Of a stretch of DNA of 64,000 nucleotides, positions 17,811 through 26,004 are shown piece after piece. The stretch covers positions 160,929 to 224,928 of the forward strand of contig NZ_WJNH01000004.1 of assembly GCF_009649735.1 (NCBI RefSeq). Reading direction: 5' to 3'. The notes under the pieces were generated by a model. That model searched no databases, was not told where the DNA came from, and saw nothing but the letters and a program-made list of their open reading frames with translations. The first letter of the stretch is position 1; every line of letters begins with the position of its first letter. This DNA is from Salinibacillus xinjiangensis (lineage in GTDB: Bacteria; Bacillota; Bacilli; Bacillales; Alkalibacillaceae). Made by a program: the position numbers and the translations under genes.

Positions 17811-18800
17811 CTAATTTTTGATTTCTTTCCCAACAGCTTTTGACTGTAGTTCTTGATATGCTGCTAGAGCAATGGCCGTATCCTGTACTCCTGTTCCGGT
17901 TAAATCACAAATTGTTATCTCTTCATTCGACTGACGCCCTTGGTACTTACCTGAAATCACCTGCCCAAGCTCCGTTACCTCGGTTTGGTCTGTTATCACT
18001 CCCTGGTCAACGGCATGATGGAGCTCTCCTAGACGTACGCATTGAGATCTCACATCACAAAAAATTCGATCCACACTTGAAAACACTTTCGAATCAATCT
18101 CCTGCTTATACTCCGCATCCGACCCCATTGCTGTAATATGGAGGCCAGGATGTAACCATTCTTTTTGAATAATTGGCTTTTCAGCTGGGGTAGTTGTTAC
18201 TACGACCTCACTGTTTTTCACTACCTCCTCTGCTGTTGAACAAACCTTCACTTCAACACCTAGCGACTTTTCCATTTCCTGTTTGAAAAGGTTAGCTTTA
18301 TTTTCATTTCGGCCGTATACTAACAGCTTTCGAATGGAACGCACCTGTTTTAAGGCCTTCATTTGGAAACGTGCTTGACTACCAACCCCAATGACACCAG
18401 CTGTTTTCACCTCTTCCTTAGCAAAATATTTTGCACTAATGGCACCGGCTGCCGCTGTTCTTACATCGGTTAAATAACCATTATCTAAAAATATGGCGTC
18501 TGGAATCCCTGTTTCTGTACTCAACAATATCATCATTCCATTTCCACTAGGCAGACCTCGTTCCGGGTTTAGAAAAAAACCAGAAGAAAGTTTAATCGCA
18601 AATTGATCGTATCCAGGGATATAGGCTGATTTTATATCGACCTCCCCTTGAAATTCTGGGACATCAATTCTCATGATTGGCGGCATCTGCACCTTTTTTG
18701 TTACTAAACTAGTAAATCCACCTTCTATCACTTTGATGATTTGTTGATTAAGATGGATCGTCTCTTTAAGCTCCTTTTCTGTATAAATAATCACATGCAC
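17811..18800 (-). CDS. eutC: Ectoine utilisation protein EutC (ornithine cyclodeaminase family)
   Basis: 329 residues of the ornithine cyclodeaminase/mu-crystallin fold. The N-terminal part KVQMPPIMRIDVPEFQGEVD, AYIPGYDQFAIKLSSGFF and SGNGMMILLSTETGIPDAIF match the EutC branch; the NAD-binding Rossmann motif is GVIGVGSQARFQMKAL around residue 135. The exact reaction in (hydroxy)ectoine breakdown is not settled. It overlaps the last codons of eutB by 10 bases; the start may be the GTG at 18800 or the GTG two codons later, both served by AAGGGGG. It is the middle gene of the operon. Confidence 0.85.
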   Translation of the reverse strand: MHVIIYTEKELKETIHLNQQIIKVIEGGFTSLVTKKVQMPPIMRIDVPEFQGEVDIKSAYIPGYDQFAIKLSSGFFLNPERGLPSGNGMMILLSTETGIPDAIFLDNGYLTDVRTAAAGAISAKYFAKEEVKTAGVIGVGSQARFQMKALKQVRSIRKLLVYGRNENKANLFKQEMEKSLGVEVKVCSTAEEVVKNSEVVVTTTPAEKPIIQKEWLHPGLHITAMGSDAEYKQEIDSKVFSSVDRIFCDVRSQCVRLGELHHAVDQGVITDQTEVTELGQVISGKYQGRQSNEEITICDLTGTGVQDTAIALAAYQELQSKAVGKEIKN

Positions 18801-19795
18801 GCCCCCTTTTTCTGTTCTAGCCCTCTAAATTTAGACTCTTTGAGCGCTGAAATGCTGCCGTTATTACCACTGATAATTAATACCACATCATTCCCTAAAC
18901 CTTGTAATTTTTGTTCCAAAATAGCGCCTACCCCAACGGCAGCCGCACCTTCTACGATGAGTCGCTCCTCTGCTAATAAATAAATCATCGCCTCTTCTAT
19001 GGTATCTTCAGATAGTAGAGTGAGGTCATCCATTAAATGCTTTACAAGATGTAAAGTATATTGATTATTAGCCCCGATTCCACCAAGTAAACTATCGGCA
19101 AGTGTCTCCTTTTCAGGTACGTCCACAGGATAGCCCTTTTTCAAGCTCTCACTCATTGCCGATGCCCCTTCAATTGATACACCTGAAACTCGAATGGCTG
19201 GGTCTACACTTTTTAGCGCTATTCCAATTCCCGATAGTAGACCTCCTCCTGATAAAGGAATGACACACTGATCAATACTAGGTAAATCCTCAAACAGCTC
19301 TAGGCCAATGGTTCCTTGACCCGCAATAATATCTGTATCATCGAAGGGTGGTACAATGGCCATTCCGTACTCTTGTTCAAGATGCTTACAATGGTTAGCC
19401 GCATCATCCTGGCTCTCTCCGACTACATTGAGTTCTGCCCCAAGCTTTTGCAAGGTATCAATTTTAGCCTCGGGTACTCGATTAGAAACACAGATCACAG
19501 CTGGAATTCCCAATTGATTCGCCACATAGGCCACGGCTAAACCATGATTTCCTGTAGAAAATGTGGTAACGCCTTTTTCTCTCTCTAGTTTAGATAAAGA
19601 AAGAATTTTGTTAGCGGCCCCTCGCAACTTAAATGCTCCTACTTCATTAACGGTTTCTAGCTTTAAATAAATATTTTTGTTTGTTAACTTCGACAGTTCT
19701 TTAGATTGAATTAAAGGTGTCTTTTTCACAAATGATGCAATACGCTGCTTCGCCTCCCAAATTTGCCGTGGAACGATGGAATCTATTGTGTTCAA
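18791..19795 (-). CDS. eutB: EutB-type PLP-dependent threonine dehydratase-like enzyme
   Basis: 334 residues, fold-type II PLP enzyme. The Schiff-base lysine lies in NEVGAFKLRGAANKI, the asparagine loop in TFSTGNHGLAVAYV and the phosphate cup in PLSGGGLLSGIG. It lacks the C-terminal ACT domain of biosynthetic IlvA, so it is a short catabolic-type dehydratase. Its position directly ahead of eutC and doeA identifies it as EutB, proposed to act on a hydroxylated intermediate of hydroxyectoine degradation. A serine/threonine dehydratase acting on its own is the alternative. Operon leader; the promoter could not be placed with confidence. Confidence 0.82.
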   Translation of the reverse strand: MNTIDSIVPRQIWEAKQRIASFVKKTPLIQSKELSKLTNKNIYLKLETVNEVGAFKLRGAANKILSLSKLEREKGVTTFSTGNHGLAVAYVANQLGIPAVICVSNRVPEAKIDTLQKLGAELNVVGESQDDAANHCKHLEQEYGMAIVPPFDDTDIIAGQGTIGLELFEDLPSIDQCVIPLSGGGLLSGIGIALKSVDPAIRVSGVSIEGASAMSESLKKGYPVDVPEKETLADSLLGGIGANNQYTLHLVKHLMDDLTLLSEDTIEEAMIYLLAEERLIVEGAAAVGVGAILEQKLQGLGNDVVLIISGNNGSISALKESKFRGLEQKKGACM

Positions 19796-19883
19796 CGTCT
19801 ACATTCCTCCTCTTCGTCCTCATAACCTTTTTAAGAAAATATGTCCAAGAGCAAAAAATCATTCTATGAAATTTAATTTTAAT

Positions 19884-19911
19884 GGGGACACGGGGACAGG
19901 TACCTTGACCC
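19884..19911. repeat. GGGACAGG palindromic repeat, copy A
   Basis: Contains GGGGACAGGTACCTTGACCC, an imperfect palindrome centred on GGTACC. Related copies occur at 20208, 28518 and 34928. It lies upstream of eutB, between divergent transcription units. Confidence 0.7.
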
Positions 19912-19940
19912 ACTACTTACAAAAAAATTTAAAAAAGTGA

Positions 19941-19969
19941 TTGACTTCTATTTTGATATCCCATATTAT
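19941..19969 (+). promoter_or_regulatory. Sigma-A promoter of the S-box-metNIQ operon
   Basis: TTGACT at 19941-19946, a 17-base spacer and TATTAT at 19964-19969, about 45 bases upstream of the S-box aptamer. Confidence 0.75.
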
Positions 19970-20018
19970 TAAAAACATACTTTTTAAAGTAATCTAAAAT
20001 TAAATAAACCGATATAGA

Positions 20019-20129
20019 TTCTTATCCAGAGAGGTGGAGGGAAAGGCCCTGCGAAACCTCGGCAACGGACTTTTTATTAGTACCGTGCCAATTCCTACAA
20101 GTTGATGGGATCAACTTGAAAGATAAGAA
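20019..20129 (+). ncRNA. SAM-I (S-box) riboswitch aptamer
   Basis: P1 is closed by TTCTTATC (20019-20026) and GATAAGAA (20122-20129). Between them are the conserved core elements AGAGAGGTGGAGGGAAAGGC, CCTGCGAAACCTCGGCAAC and the AGTTGATGGGATCAACTT hairpin, in the canonical order. The 3' P1 strand can alternatively pair with CTTCTTATC in the downstream terminator. SAM binding would therefore favour termination, and methionine shortage would switch on metNIQ. Confidence 0.95.
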
Positions 20130-20150
20130 GCTGAGTGAGTACATTATTGT

Positions 20151-20196
20151 AACCCTCTCTTCTTATCTTTGCATGGATAAGAAGAGAGGGTTTTTT
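20151..20196 (+). terminator. S-box expression-platform terminator
   Basis: A 15-17 bp stem (20151-20167 with 20176-20192) has an eight-base loop and is followed by TTTTTT. Its 5' arm contains CTTCTTATC, which competes for the aptamer P1 strand. Confidence 0.92.
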
Positions 20197-20207
20197 GATT
20201 TTCAGTA

Positions 20208-20281
20208 GGACGGAGGGACAGGTACCTTGTCCCACTGAGGATTTACATCAGAATGGGACGCGGAACCTGTCCCTGTGTCCC
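20208..20281. repeat. GGGACAGG palindromic repeat, copy B (double)
   Basis: Two palindromic blocks lie in a row: GGGACAGGTACCTTGTCCC at 20215-20233, and a second at 20255-20281 running from GGGACGCGG to a double CCCTGTGTCCC end. The element sits between the riboswitch terminator and the metN ribosome binding site, so it is part of the metNIQ mRNA leader. Confidence 0.8.
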
Positions 20282-20296
20282 AGAGGAGGGGAGCTT

Positions 20297-21325
20297 GTGA
20301 TTGAATTTAGAGAAGTTAGTAAGGTCTTTCACACGTCTAAGCAGAATGAGGTGAAAGCTGTAAATGATGTTTCGTTATCCGTAAATGAAGGTGAGATTTT
20401 CGGTGTAATTGGCCTGAGTGGTGCCGGTAAAAGCACATTGCTAAGACTCGTGAATTTACTTGAAAGTCCTACATATGGAGAAGTGCTCGTCAATGACAAA
20501 TCAATCAGCACTTTATCCCCAAAGGAACTACGCCAAATGCGTCAGAAAATCGGCATGATTTTTCAAAACTTTAATCTATTTAACTCGCGAACGGTTTTCG
20601 GAAATGTAGCTTATCCGCTGAAAATAGCAAAAGTTCCGAAGCAGGAAATTAAGAAAAGGGTTAATGAACTATTATCATTCGTGGGGCTAGCCGATAAAGC
20701 CGATCAATATCCTGAACAGCTGTCTGGAGGACAAAAGCAACGTGTAGGGATAGCACGAGCCCTTGCTACATCGCCTGATATCTTAATCTGTGATGAGGCA
20801 ACTTCAGCACTTGACCCTGAGACAACAGGGGAAATCTTAAATCTACTAAAAAAAGTAAACCGAGAATTCAATGTCACAATCTTGCTTATCACTCATGAGA
20901 TGAACGTTATTCGCACCATCTGTAATCGAGTGGCCGTGATGGAAAATGGTGAGGTGATTGAGGAAGGGTCTGTCTACGATATTTTTACGAATCCACAGGA
21001 GAGGACAACTCAGAAGTTTATTAGTTCCGTATTAAACGACCATATATCTTCTAACCTATTTAAGCAGTTACAGGCCAGTAAAAAAGGTAGACTTTACCGC
21101 GTTATTTTTATGGGAGATGCAACTAACCAACCTGTTTTATCAAACATTGCCAAGGATTATAACGTAAGTGTCAACATCATTAACGGAAACATAAGCGAAC
21201 TCCAGGAAGCACTGTTTGGCAATTTAGTGGTGGAGCTACAAGGAAACGACAACGAGATTGATCAAGTGGTTGAGGAATTACAGAAACAGGTACAAGTAAA
21301 GGAGGTTACTGACCATGCAGGTTGA
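20297..21325 (+). CDS. metN: Methionine ABC transporter ATP-binding protein
   Basis: 342 residues from the GTG at 20297, preceded by GAGGAGGGG; this equals the usual MetN length. A longer in-frame reading from 20195 would translate the palindromic repeat and is rejected. Walker A is GLSGAGKST, the signature LSGGQKQRVGIARAL and Walker B ILICDEATSALD. The last ~80 residues (YRVIFMGDATNQPVLSNIA...) form the NIL domain that binds methionine and inhibits transport. It powers uptake of methionine or its derivatives through MetI and MetQ. It is under S-box control and overlaps metI by 11 bases. Confidence 0.93.
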   Translation: MIEFREVSKVFHTSKQNEVKAVNDVSLSVNEGEIFGVIGLSGAGKSTLLRLVNLLESPTYGEVLVNDKSISTLSPKELRQMRQKIGMIFQNFNLFNSRTVFGNVAYPLKIAKVPKQEIKKRVNELLSFVGLADKADQYPEQLSGGQKQRVGIARALATSPDILICDEATSALDPETTGEILNLLKKVNREFNVTILLITHEMNVIRTICNRVAVMENGEVIEEGSVYDIFTNPQERTTQKFISSVLNDHISSNLFKQLQASKKGRLYRVIFMGDATNQPVLSNIAKDYNVSVNIINGNISELQEALFGNLVVELQGNDNEIDQVVEELQKQVQVKEVTDHAG

Positions 21326-21977
21326 TTGGAATACATTTTGGCCCCGGATTTTTGAAGCAACGGGTGAAACGCTGACCATGGTCTTGTTTACCCTACTCTT
21401 TTCATCGGTATTCGGGATAGCATTAGGATTACTGCTTTACGTTACTAGGGAAGGGAACATCTTGGAAAACAAGGTATTATTCAATATCCTAAACGTTTTT
21501 ATTAATATTATCCGACCGATTCCGTTTATCATCCTTCTAGTTGCTTTAAGTCCGGTAACTCGAGTAGTGGTAGGAACGACAATTGGCACATGGGCAGCAA
21601 TATTCCCCATGACCATTGCTGCCTCCTTTGGAATAGCTAGAATCGTGGAAAATAATTTAGTATCTATTGACCCAGGAATTATAGAAGCAGCTAAAGCGAT
21701 GGGAGCCAGTCCCGTCAGCATTATATTTACCGTTTTAATTCCTGAAGCACTTGGACCATTAATCCTCGGACTGACCTTTATATCAGTTGCTCTAATTGAC
21801 TTTTCAGCTATGGCCGGAACAGTCGGGGGCGGAGGTTTAGGGGACCTCGCCATGACATATGGGTACCAACGATTTGATAATTCGGTCATGTTTGTCACTG
21901 TTTTACTATTAATTGTTTTAACTCAAATTGCACAATTTATCGGGAATTATTTAGCTAGAATTTTCCTTCGTAGATAA
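21315..21977 (+). CDS. metI: Methionine ABC transporter permease
   Basis: 220 residues with five membrane helices. The coupling-helix EAA loop IIEAAKAMGASPVSIIFTVL contacts MetN, and GTVGGGGLGDLAMTYGYQRF is the conserved MetI C-terminal segment. The ATG at 21315 follows GGAGGTTACTGACC inside the end of metN, so translation is coupled. Assignment rests on the family signature and the metN-metI-metQ order. Confidence 0.93.
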   Translation: MQVDWNTFWPRIFEATGETLTMVLFTLLFSSVFGIALGLLLYVTREGNILENKVLFNILNVFINIIRPIPFIILLVALSPVTRVVVGTTIGTWAAIFPMTIAASFGIARIVENNLVSIDPGIIEAAKAMGASPVSIIFTVLIPEALGPLILGLTFISVALIDFSAMAGTVGGGGLGDLAMTYGYQRFDNSVMFVTVLLLIVLTQIAQFIGNYLARIFLRR

Positions 21978-22013
21978 GAAGGATGAAATATTATATAAAA
22001 GGAGATTTTTAAC

Positions 22014-22856
22014 ATGAAAAAAGCATTTTTATTAGTAGTTTTATCAATTATTTCTATGACTCTACTTTCAGCTTGTGGTAGCTCATCCGCTGAAAGTAAG
22101 AAGGTTACCATTGGGGTTACAGGAACAGACGGAAAACAGTGGGAAGTGATTAAAGAGAAAGCAGCTGAAGAAGGTATCGAAATCGAATTAGTCGAGTTTT
22201 CTGATTACACATTGCCAAACCAAGCACTCGCCAATGGGGACATCGATTTAAATGCGTTCCAACATATCGCTTTCTTAAATCAATTTAAACAAGAGCACGA
22301 CTTAAATCTCGTTCCAATCGGTACAACATTGATTGCTCCTATGGGACTTTATTCCGAGAAGTTTGCATCACCAGATGAAATTCCAGATGGTAGTGAAATT
22401 GCTATACCAAATGATCCAACCAACCAAGCCCGTGCACTTAAACTTTTACAGGATGCTGGCTTACTAACGCTTAGTGATGACTTCGGTCTTTTTGGTACTC
22501 CTGAAGATATTGCCGATAACCCTAAAGGACTTAAGATTACACCCATTGTCGCTCAACAAACACCACGTGTTCTTAAAGATGTAGCCGCATCTGTCATCAA
22601 TAACGGTATTGCAGGTCAAGCAGGTTTCGTACCGAACGAAGATAGCATTTTCTTTGAGGATCCAGATAATGAAGGGGCAAAGCCATATATTAATATCATT
22701 GCAGCCCGTGAAGAGGACAAAGACAATGAAGTATATAAAAGAATCGTTGAAATTCATCAGTCAGAGGCTGTTGAGGAAGCCATTATAGAAGATACGAATG
22801 GCGGGTCAGTTGTGGTAAGGACACCTATTTCTGAACTGCAGGATGTTATTGATTAA
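22014..22856 (+). CDS. metQ: Methionine-binding lipoprotein
   Basis: 280 residues. The lipoprotein signal ends in LLSACGSS (lipobox LSAC), and the mature NlpA/MetQ domain carries IGVTGTDGKQWEVI, YTLPNQALANGDIDLNAFQH and IAIPNDPTNQARALKLL. It captures methionine or related compounds outside the membrane and delivers them to MetI. Start ATG 22014 has a GGAG site. It is third in the S-box operon; a hairpin and then an amidohydrolase gene follow. Confidence 0.93.
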   Translation: MKKAFLLVVLSIISMTLLSACGSSSAESKKVTIGVTGTDGKQWEVIKEKAAEEGIEIELVEFSDYTLPNQALANGDIDLNAFQHIAFLNQFKQEHDLNLVPIGTTLIAPMGLYSEKFASPDEIPDGSEIAIPNDPTNQARALKLLQDAGLLTLSDDFGLFGTPEDIADNPKGLKITPIVAQQTPRVLKDVAASVINNGIAGQAGFVPNEDSIFFEDPDNEGAKPYINIIAAREEDKDNEVYKRIVEIHQSEAVEEAIIEDTNGGSVVVRTPISELQDVID

Positions 22857-22863
22857 AAAGCTT

Positions 22864-22892
22864 TAAGCGCCTCACTTAAGGCGGGGCGCTTA
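22864..22892 (+). other. Intra-operon hairpin between metQ and the M20 gene
   Basis: Stem TAAGCGCC (22864-22871) with GGCGCTTA (22885-22892). There is no T tract, so it more likely stabilises or separates mRNA segments than terminates. Confidence 0.5.
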
Positions 22893-22910
22893 TCCAAATA
22901 AACATAGGGA

Positions 22911-24119
22911 GTGGTTGAGATGACTACACAAGCAATTTCACAAAGAGATGTTATTGTAAACAATATTGAGGAATCAAAGGGGCTTTATTTAGATACAAGT
23001 CACCGTATTCACAAAAATCCAGAAATTGGAAATGAAGAGGTTTTCGCCTCTAAGCTTTTAACGGACATTTTGGAAAAGGCAGGCTTTGAGGTTACACGTA
23101 ATGTGGCAGGACATGAAACGGGGTTCGTAGCAAGGAAGGGTTCAGACAAGGAAGGACCTAAAATTGCTTTTTTAGCTGAATATGATGCCTTAGCCGGTTT
23201 AGGACACGGTTGTGGACATAACATTATTGGAACGACAAGTGTTGCTGCAGGTATTGCTCTATCGAAAGTAATAGATGAAACAGGCGGAGAAGTGGTCGTA
23301 TTTGGAACTCCCGCAGAAGAAGGCGGACCTAATGGAAGTGCGAAGGGTAGCTTTGTGAAACATGGCTTAGTGGAGGACATCGACACGGCACTCATGATTC
23401 ATCCAAGTTCAAAAACGAGCTTGACCAGCCCAACCTTAGCCGTCGATCCATTAGACTTCCATTTTTACGGCAAGCCAGCACACGCATCTGGTGCACCTGA
23501 AAAAGGGGTTAACGCCTTAGATGCAGTCATACAGCTATATAATGGCATCAACGCTCTCCGTCAGCAATTACCTCAAGATGCCCGTATTCACGGCATCATC
23601 ACACATGGCGGTGACGCACCGAACATCATCCCTGAATATGCTTCTTGCCGTTTTTATATTCGCTCACAAACGTGGAGCCGTTGTGAAGAGGTATCCGCTA
23701 AAGTGCGAAATATCGCTGAAGGAGCTGCACTAGCTACAGGAACCACGGTAAAAATAGAACGATTCCAAAATGAAGTAAAGGACTTTATTTTAAACTCTAC
23801 ATTAGATTCCATTTTAGGCGAAGAGCTTGAGGGATTAGGAGAAGATGTCTTTCGTGAAAAGGGTACAGGTATTGGGTCAACAGATGCTGGAAACATTAGT
23901 CATGAAACACCGACTGCCCATCCACACATTAAAATAGGACCTGATGACCTGGTTGGCCACACCGTCGAATTTAAAGACGCTGCCCGGTCTGAAAAAGGGG
24001 ATGCTGCATTACTTCAAGGTGCGAAGGCTCTAGCATTATCAGCCTATCGTTTATTAACAGAACCTGAGCTGTTGGAGAAAGCGAAGAAGGATTTTCAGGA
24101 GGCGAAGGCAAAGCAATAA
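22911..24119 (+). CDS. M20-family amidohydrolase (aminobenzoyl-glutamate-hydrolase/PM20D2-like)
   Basis: 402 residues of a two-domain zinc peptidase. GLGHGCGHNIIGT carries metal-binding cysteine/histidine residues, PAEEGGPNGSAKG the catalytic glutamate pair, and FYGKPAHASGAPEKGVNALD the dimerisation-domain histidine. The branch resembles AbgB/PM20D2-type enzymes that cleave N-acyl or dipeptide-like amides. Following metQ by 54 bases under the S-box, it probably frees methionine from an imported N-acylated or peptide form; that is inference. It is not of the AstE/AspA type used as EutE/DoeB in ectoine degradation. Translation may start at 22911 or at the ATG two codons later. Confidence 0.85.
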   Translation: MVEMTTQAISQRDVIVNNIEESKGLYLDTSHRIHKNPEIGNEEVFASKLLTDILEKAGFEVTRNVAGHETGFVARKGSDKEGPKIAFLAEYDALAGLGHGCGHNIIGTTSVAAGIALSKVIDETGGEVVVFGTPAEEGGPNGSAKGSFVKHGLVEDIDTALMIHPSSKTSLTSPTLAVDPLDFHFYGKPAHASGAPEKGVNALDAVIQLYNGINALRQQLPQDARIHGIITHGGDAPNIIPEYASCRFYIRSQTWSRCEEVSAKVRNIAEGAALATGTTVKIERFQNEVKDFILNSTLDSILGEELEGLGEDVFREKGTGIGSTDAGNISHETPTAHPHIKIGPDDLVGHTVEFKDAARSEKGDAALLQGAKALALSAYRLLTEPELLEKAKKDFQEAKAKQ

Positions 24120-24128
24120 TGTCATGAT

Positions 24129-24184
24129 AAAACCCGCATTCCTGCTATGTCACTGGTAATGGTGACAGCAGGGGTGCGGGTTTT
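24129..24184 (+). terminator. Terminator of the metNIQ-M20 operon
   Basis: A long two-part stem: AAAACCCGCA (24129-24138) with TGCGGGTTTT (24175-24184), and inside it CCTGCTATGTCAC with GTGACAGCAGG. Confidence 0.85.
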
Positions 24185-24205
24185 CAGTGAGTTTGCGGAG
24201 GTTAC

Positions 24206-24556
24206 TTTAGCATATTATTCGAATCTTTAGCGTGTCTGCAGACAGCTTTAGCACTTGTCGTCAGCTTCAGCATTTCAGTGTGTGACTTTAGCATATTGGC
24301 TTGGAACTTTAGCATCATCCTGCGCTGGTACTGGGTTTAGTATTTGTAGCGCGTTTTTTAGCTTAGTACACAGCAGCTTCAGCATTCAATTCCCGTTTTT
24401 TAGCAAGTCCACGCGCAGCTTTAGCTTTTTCACCCTTCTTCAGCTTTTCCACACCAAACTTCAGCATTACCACCCTCATTTTTAGCATCTCACCTCGCAC
24501 GGGCAGGCTTCAGCATTTCAACCTGATTCTTCAGCCTAAGTCACGCTATCTTCAGC
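24206..24556 (+). repeat. 21-bp-phased TTYAGC array 1
   Basis: Seventeen copies of a YTTYAGCAT-like core lie on the plus strand at 24206, 24226, 24247, 24266, 24287, 24308, 24336, 24357, 24378, 24399, 24420, 24439, 24460, 24481, 24509, 24530 and 24551. Eleven of sixteen intervals are exactly 21 bp; the others are 19, 20 or 28. The ~12 bases between cores are not conserved. The array fills the space between the metNIQ-M20 terminator and the convergent MATE gene, which has no hairpin terminator of its own. Confidence 0.85.
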
Positions 24557-24573
24557 ACCCCTCATACTCTTCC

Positions 24574-25911
24574 CTATTCCCGAAACAGCTCCTTCCGTCT
24601 CCATCCACCAAACCAGAAGTACAAAAAGGCAAACACACTACTAATCACAAAGCTAATGCCCATTCCATAAGCAATCCCTTGATCCCCCATCCAGGAGGAA
24701 AATAGGTATGTGAGCGGATACCGCAACACCCAGAAGGAGATGATGTTCAAAACTAACACCTGATACATCGCGCCTGATGCTCGAACTACCCCATTTAAAA
24801 TAAAATTAATCCCTAGAAACGGATAGAAAAAGGCGACAATTTTTAAATACTCAGCACCAAACCGAACGGCCGCCTCATCCTGTATAAAAAGCTGAATACC
24901 AAAGTCCGCAAACAATACCAAAATAAGAGCTATCAACAGCATAAATGACATGTTGTAAATAAATCCGTATTTGGCAATTTGATTAACCCGTCCCCATTTA
25001 TTTACCCCAATATTTTGACCTGCCATACTATTTACAGCTGTCCCCAAGGCCTGTGCAGGTAACATAAGGACACTATCTAAGCGTTGAGCTGCACTGAAAC
25101 CAGCCACAACCGCTCCACCAAAGGAAGTTACAACACTCATAATGGCTGCAACTCCTGCAGAAATAACTGACATTTGCAATCCTGATGGTATCCCCAAATT
25201 TAAAATCAGCAACACTTCTTTTTTCTTAGGCAGGCTAGGAATCGTAAATGGAACTAGCTTCTTTTTCAGCACTAAAAATAATCCATACAGTAACGCCATC
25301 CCTTGGGCCGAAACAGTAGCTAAGGCTGCCCCGCTTACATCAAGGTCGAGCACAGAAATAAAGAAGGGATCTAAAACTGTATTTAATAAAACTGCAATCA
25401 TAACAAAGTGCAATGGTGTGCGGCTATCTCCTAACGCTCTCAAAACTGTCCCGATAAAGTTATATCCTAATAAAAACAAAACCCCTAAGGAGTTAATTTG
25501 TAAATATATTTTCGCATCTGCTAGCATGCCTTCTGGTGTACCTAGCAGTGATAAAATCCATTCGGCAAACACAAATCCAATGGTGCCTAAAATCATACCC
25601 ATTACAGTTAAAACTACGACAAATGCGTTTAAATATCGCTTAAGCCCTTCCTCATTTCCTTTGCCCTTTTGTTGGGACAAGATCGTTAGGGTGGCATTAT
25701 TGATTCCGATAATAAACGACAGAATGGTAAAAATCACCGTACTAGATACTGCAACGGCACCGAGGGCACTAGCCCCAACTAAGTTTCCAATCCACAGACT
25801 GTCAATAAACTGATAGGACACCTGTAGGAGGTTGGTAAACATAATTGGAGTTGAGAAAAATAAAAGCTGTTTAAATATACTTCCACTCGTGAAATCCTGT
25901 TGTTTACTCAT
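24574..25911 (-). CDS. MATE-family efflux transporter
   Basis: 445 residues and twelve membrane helices in two homologous halves (IFKQLLFFSTPIMFTNLLQV at the start and LNLGIPSGLQMSVISAGVAA in the middle). Typical MATE segments are FIDSLWIGNLVGASALGAVA, LRALGDSRTPLHFV and VLDPFFI. These carriers expel cationic drugs or metabolites in exchange for Na+ or H+. It is monocistronic on the minus strand, with phased array 1 directly downstream. Substrate unknown. Confidence 0.9.
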   Translation of the reverse strand: MSKQQDFTSGSIFKQLLFFSTPIMFTNLLQVSYQFIDSLWIGNLVGASALGAVAVSSTVIFTILSFIIGINNATLTILSQQKGKGNEEGLKRYLNAFVVVLTVMGMILGTIGFVFAEWILSLLGTPEGMLADAKIYLQINSLGVLFLLGYNFIGTVLRALGDSRTPLHFVMIAVLLNTVLDPFFISVLDLDVSGAALATVSAQGMALLYGLFLVLKKKLVPFTIPSLPKKKEVLLILNLGIPSGLQMSVISAGVAAIMSVVTSFGGAVVAGFSAAQRLDSVLMLPAQALGTAVNSMAGQNIGVNKWGRVNQIAKYGFIYNMSFMLLIALILVLFADFGIQLFIQDEAAVRFGAEYLKIVAFFYPFLGINFILNGVVRASGAMYQVLVLNIISFWVLRYPLTYLFSSWMGDQGIAYGMGISFVISSVFAFLYFWFGGWRRKELFRE

Positions 25912-25955
25912 TACGAATCCCCTTTAACATTACCCATAAGTTTATGAATATGTAG

Positions 25956-25989
25956 AAAAGGTTGACCTAATTATTCAGGTCAACCTTTT
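25956..25989 (-). terminator. Terminator of menA
   Basis: 13-bp stem AAAAGGTTGACCT (25956-25968) with AGGTCAACCTTTT (25977-25989). Confidence 0.88.
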
Positions 25990-26004
25990 TCATCGTATAT
26001 CGAA

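Noticed and set aside
20195..20296. N-terminal extension of MetN starting at 20195
   Set aside because: It would translate the palindromic repeat and directly abut the riboswitch terminator; GTG 20297 has a strong ribosome binding site and gives the normal length.
21437..21898. Long minus-strand open frame inside metI
   Set aside because: Antisense shadow of a well-conserved membrane protein gene; no ribosome binding site or homology.
22911..24119. M20 enzyme as the ectoine-pathway deacetylase EutE/DoeB
   Set aside because: EutE/DoeB belongs to the AstE/AspA family, and this gene is on the other strand under S-box control; kept only as a possible substitute.
24206..24556. Array 1 (and arrays 2 and 3) as CRISPR arrays
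   Set aside because: The conserved core is only 6-9 bases, not a 24-40 base repeat; the period is 21 bp, and no cas genes are nearby.
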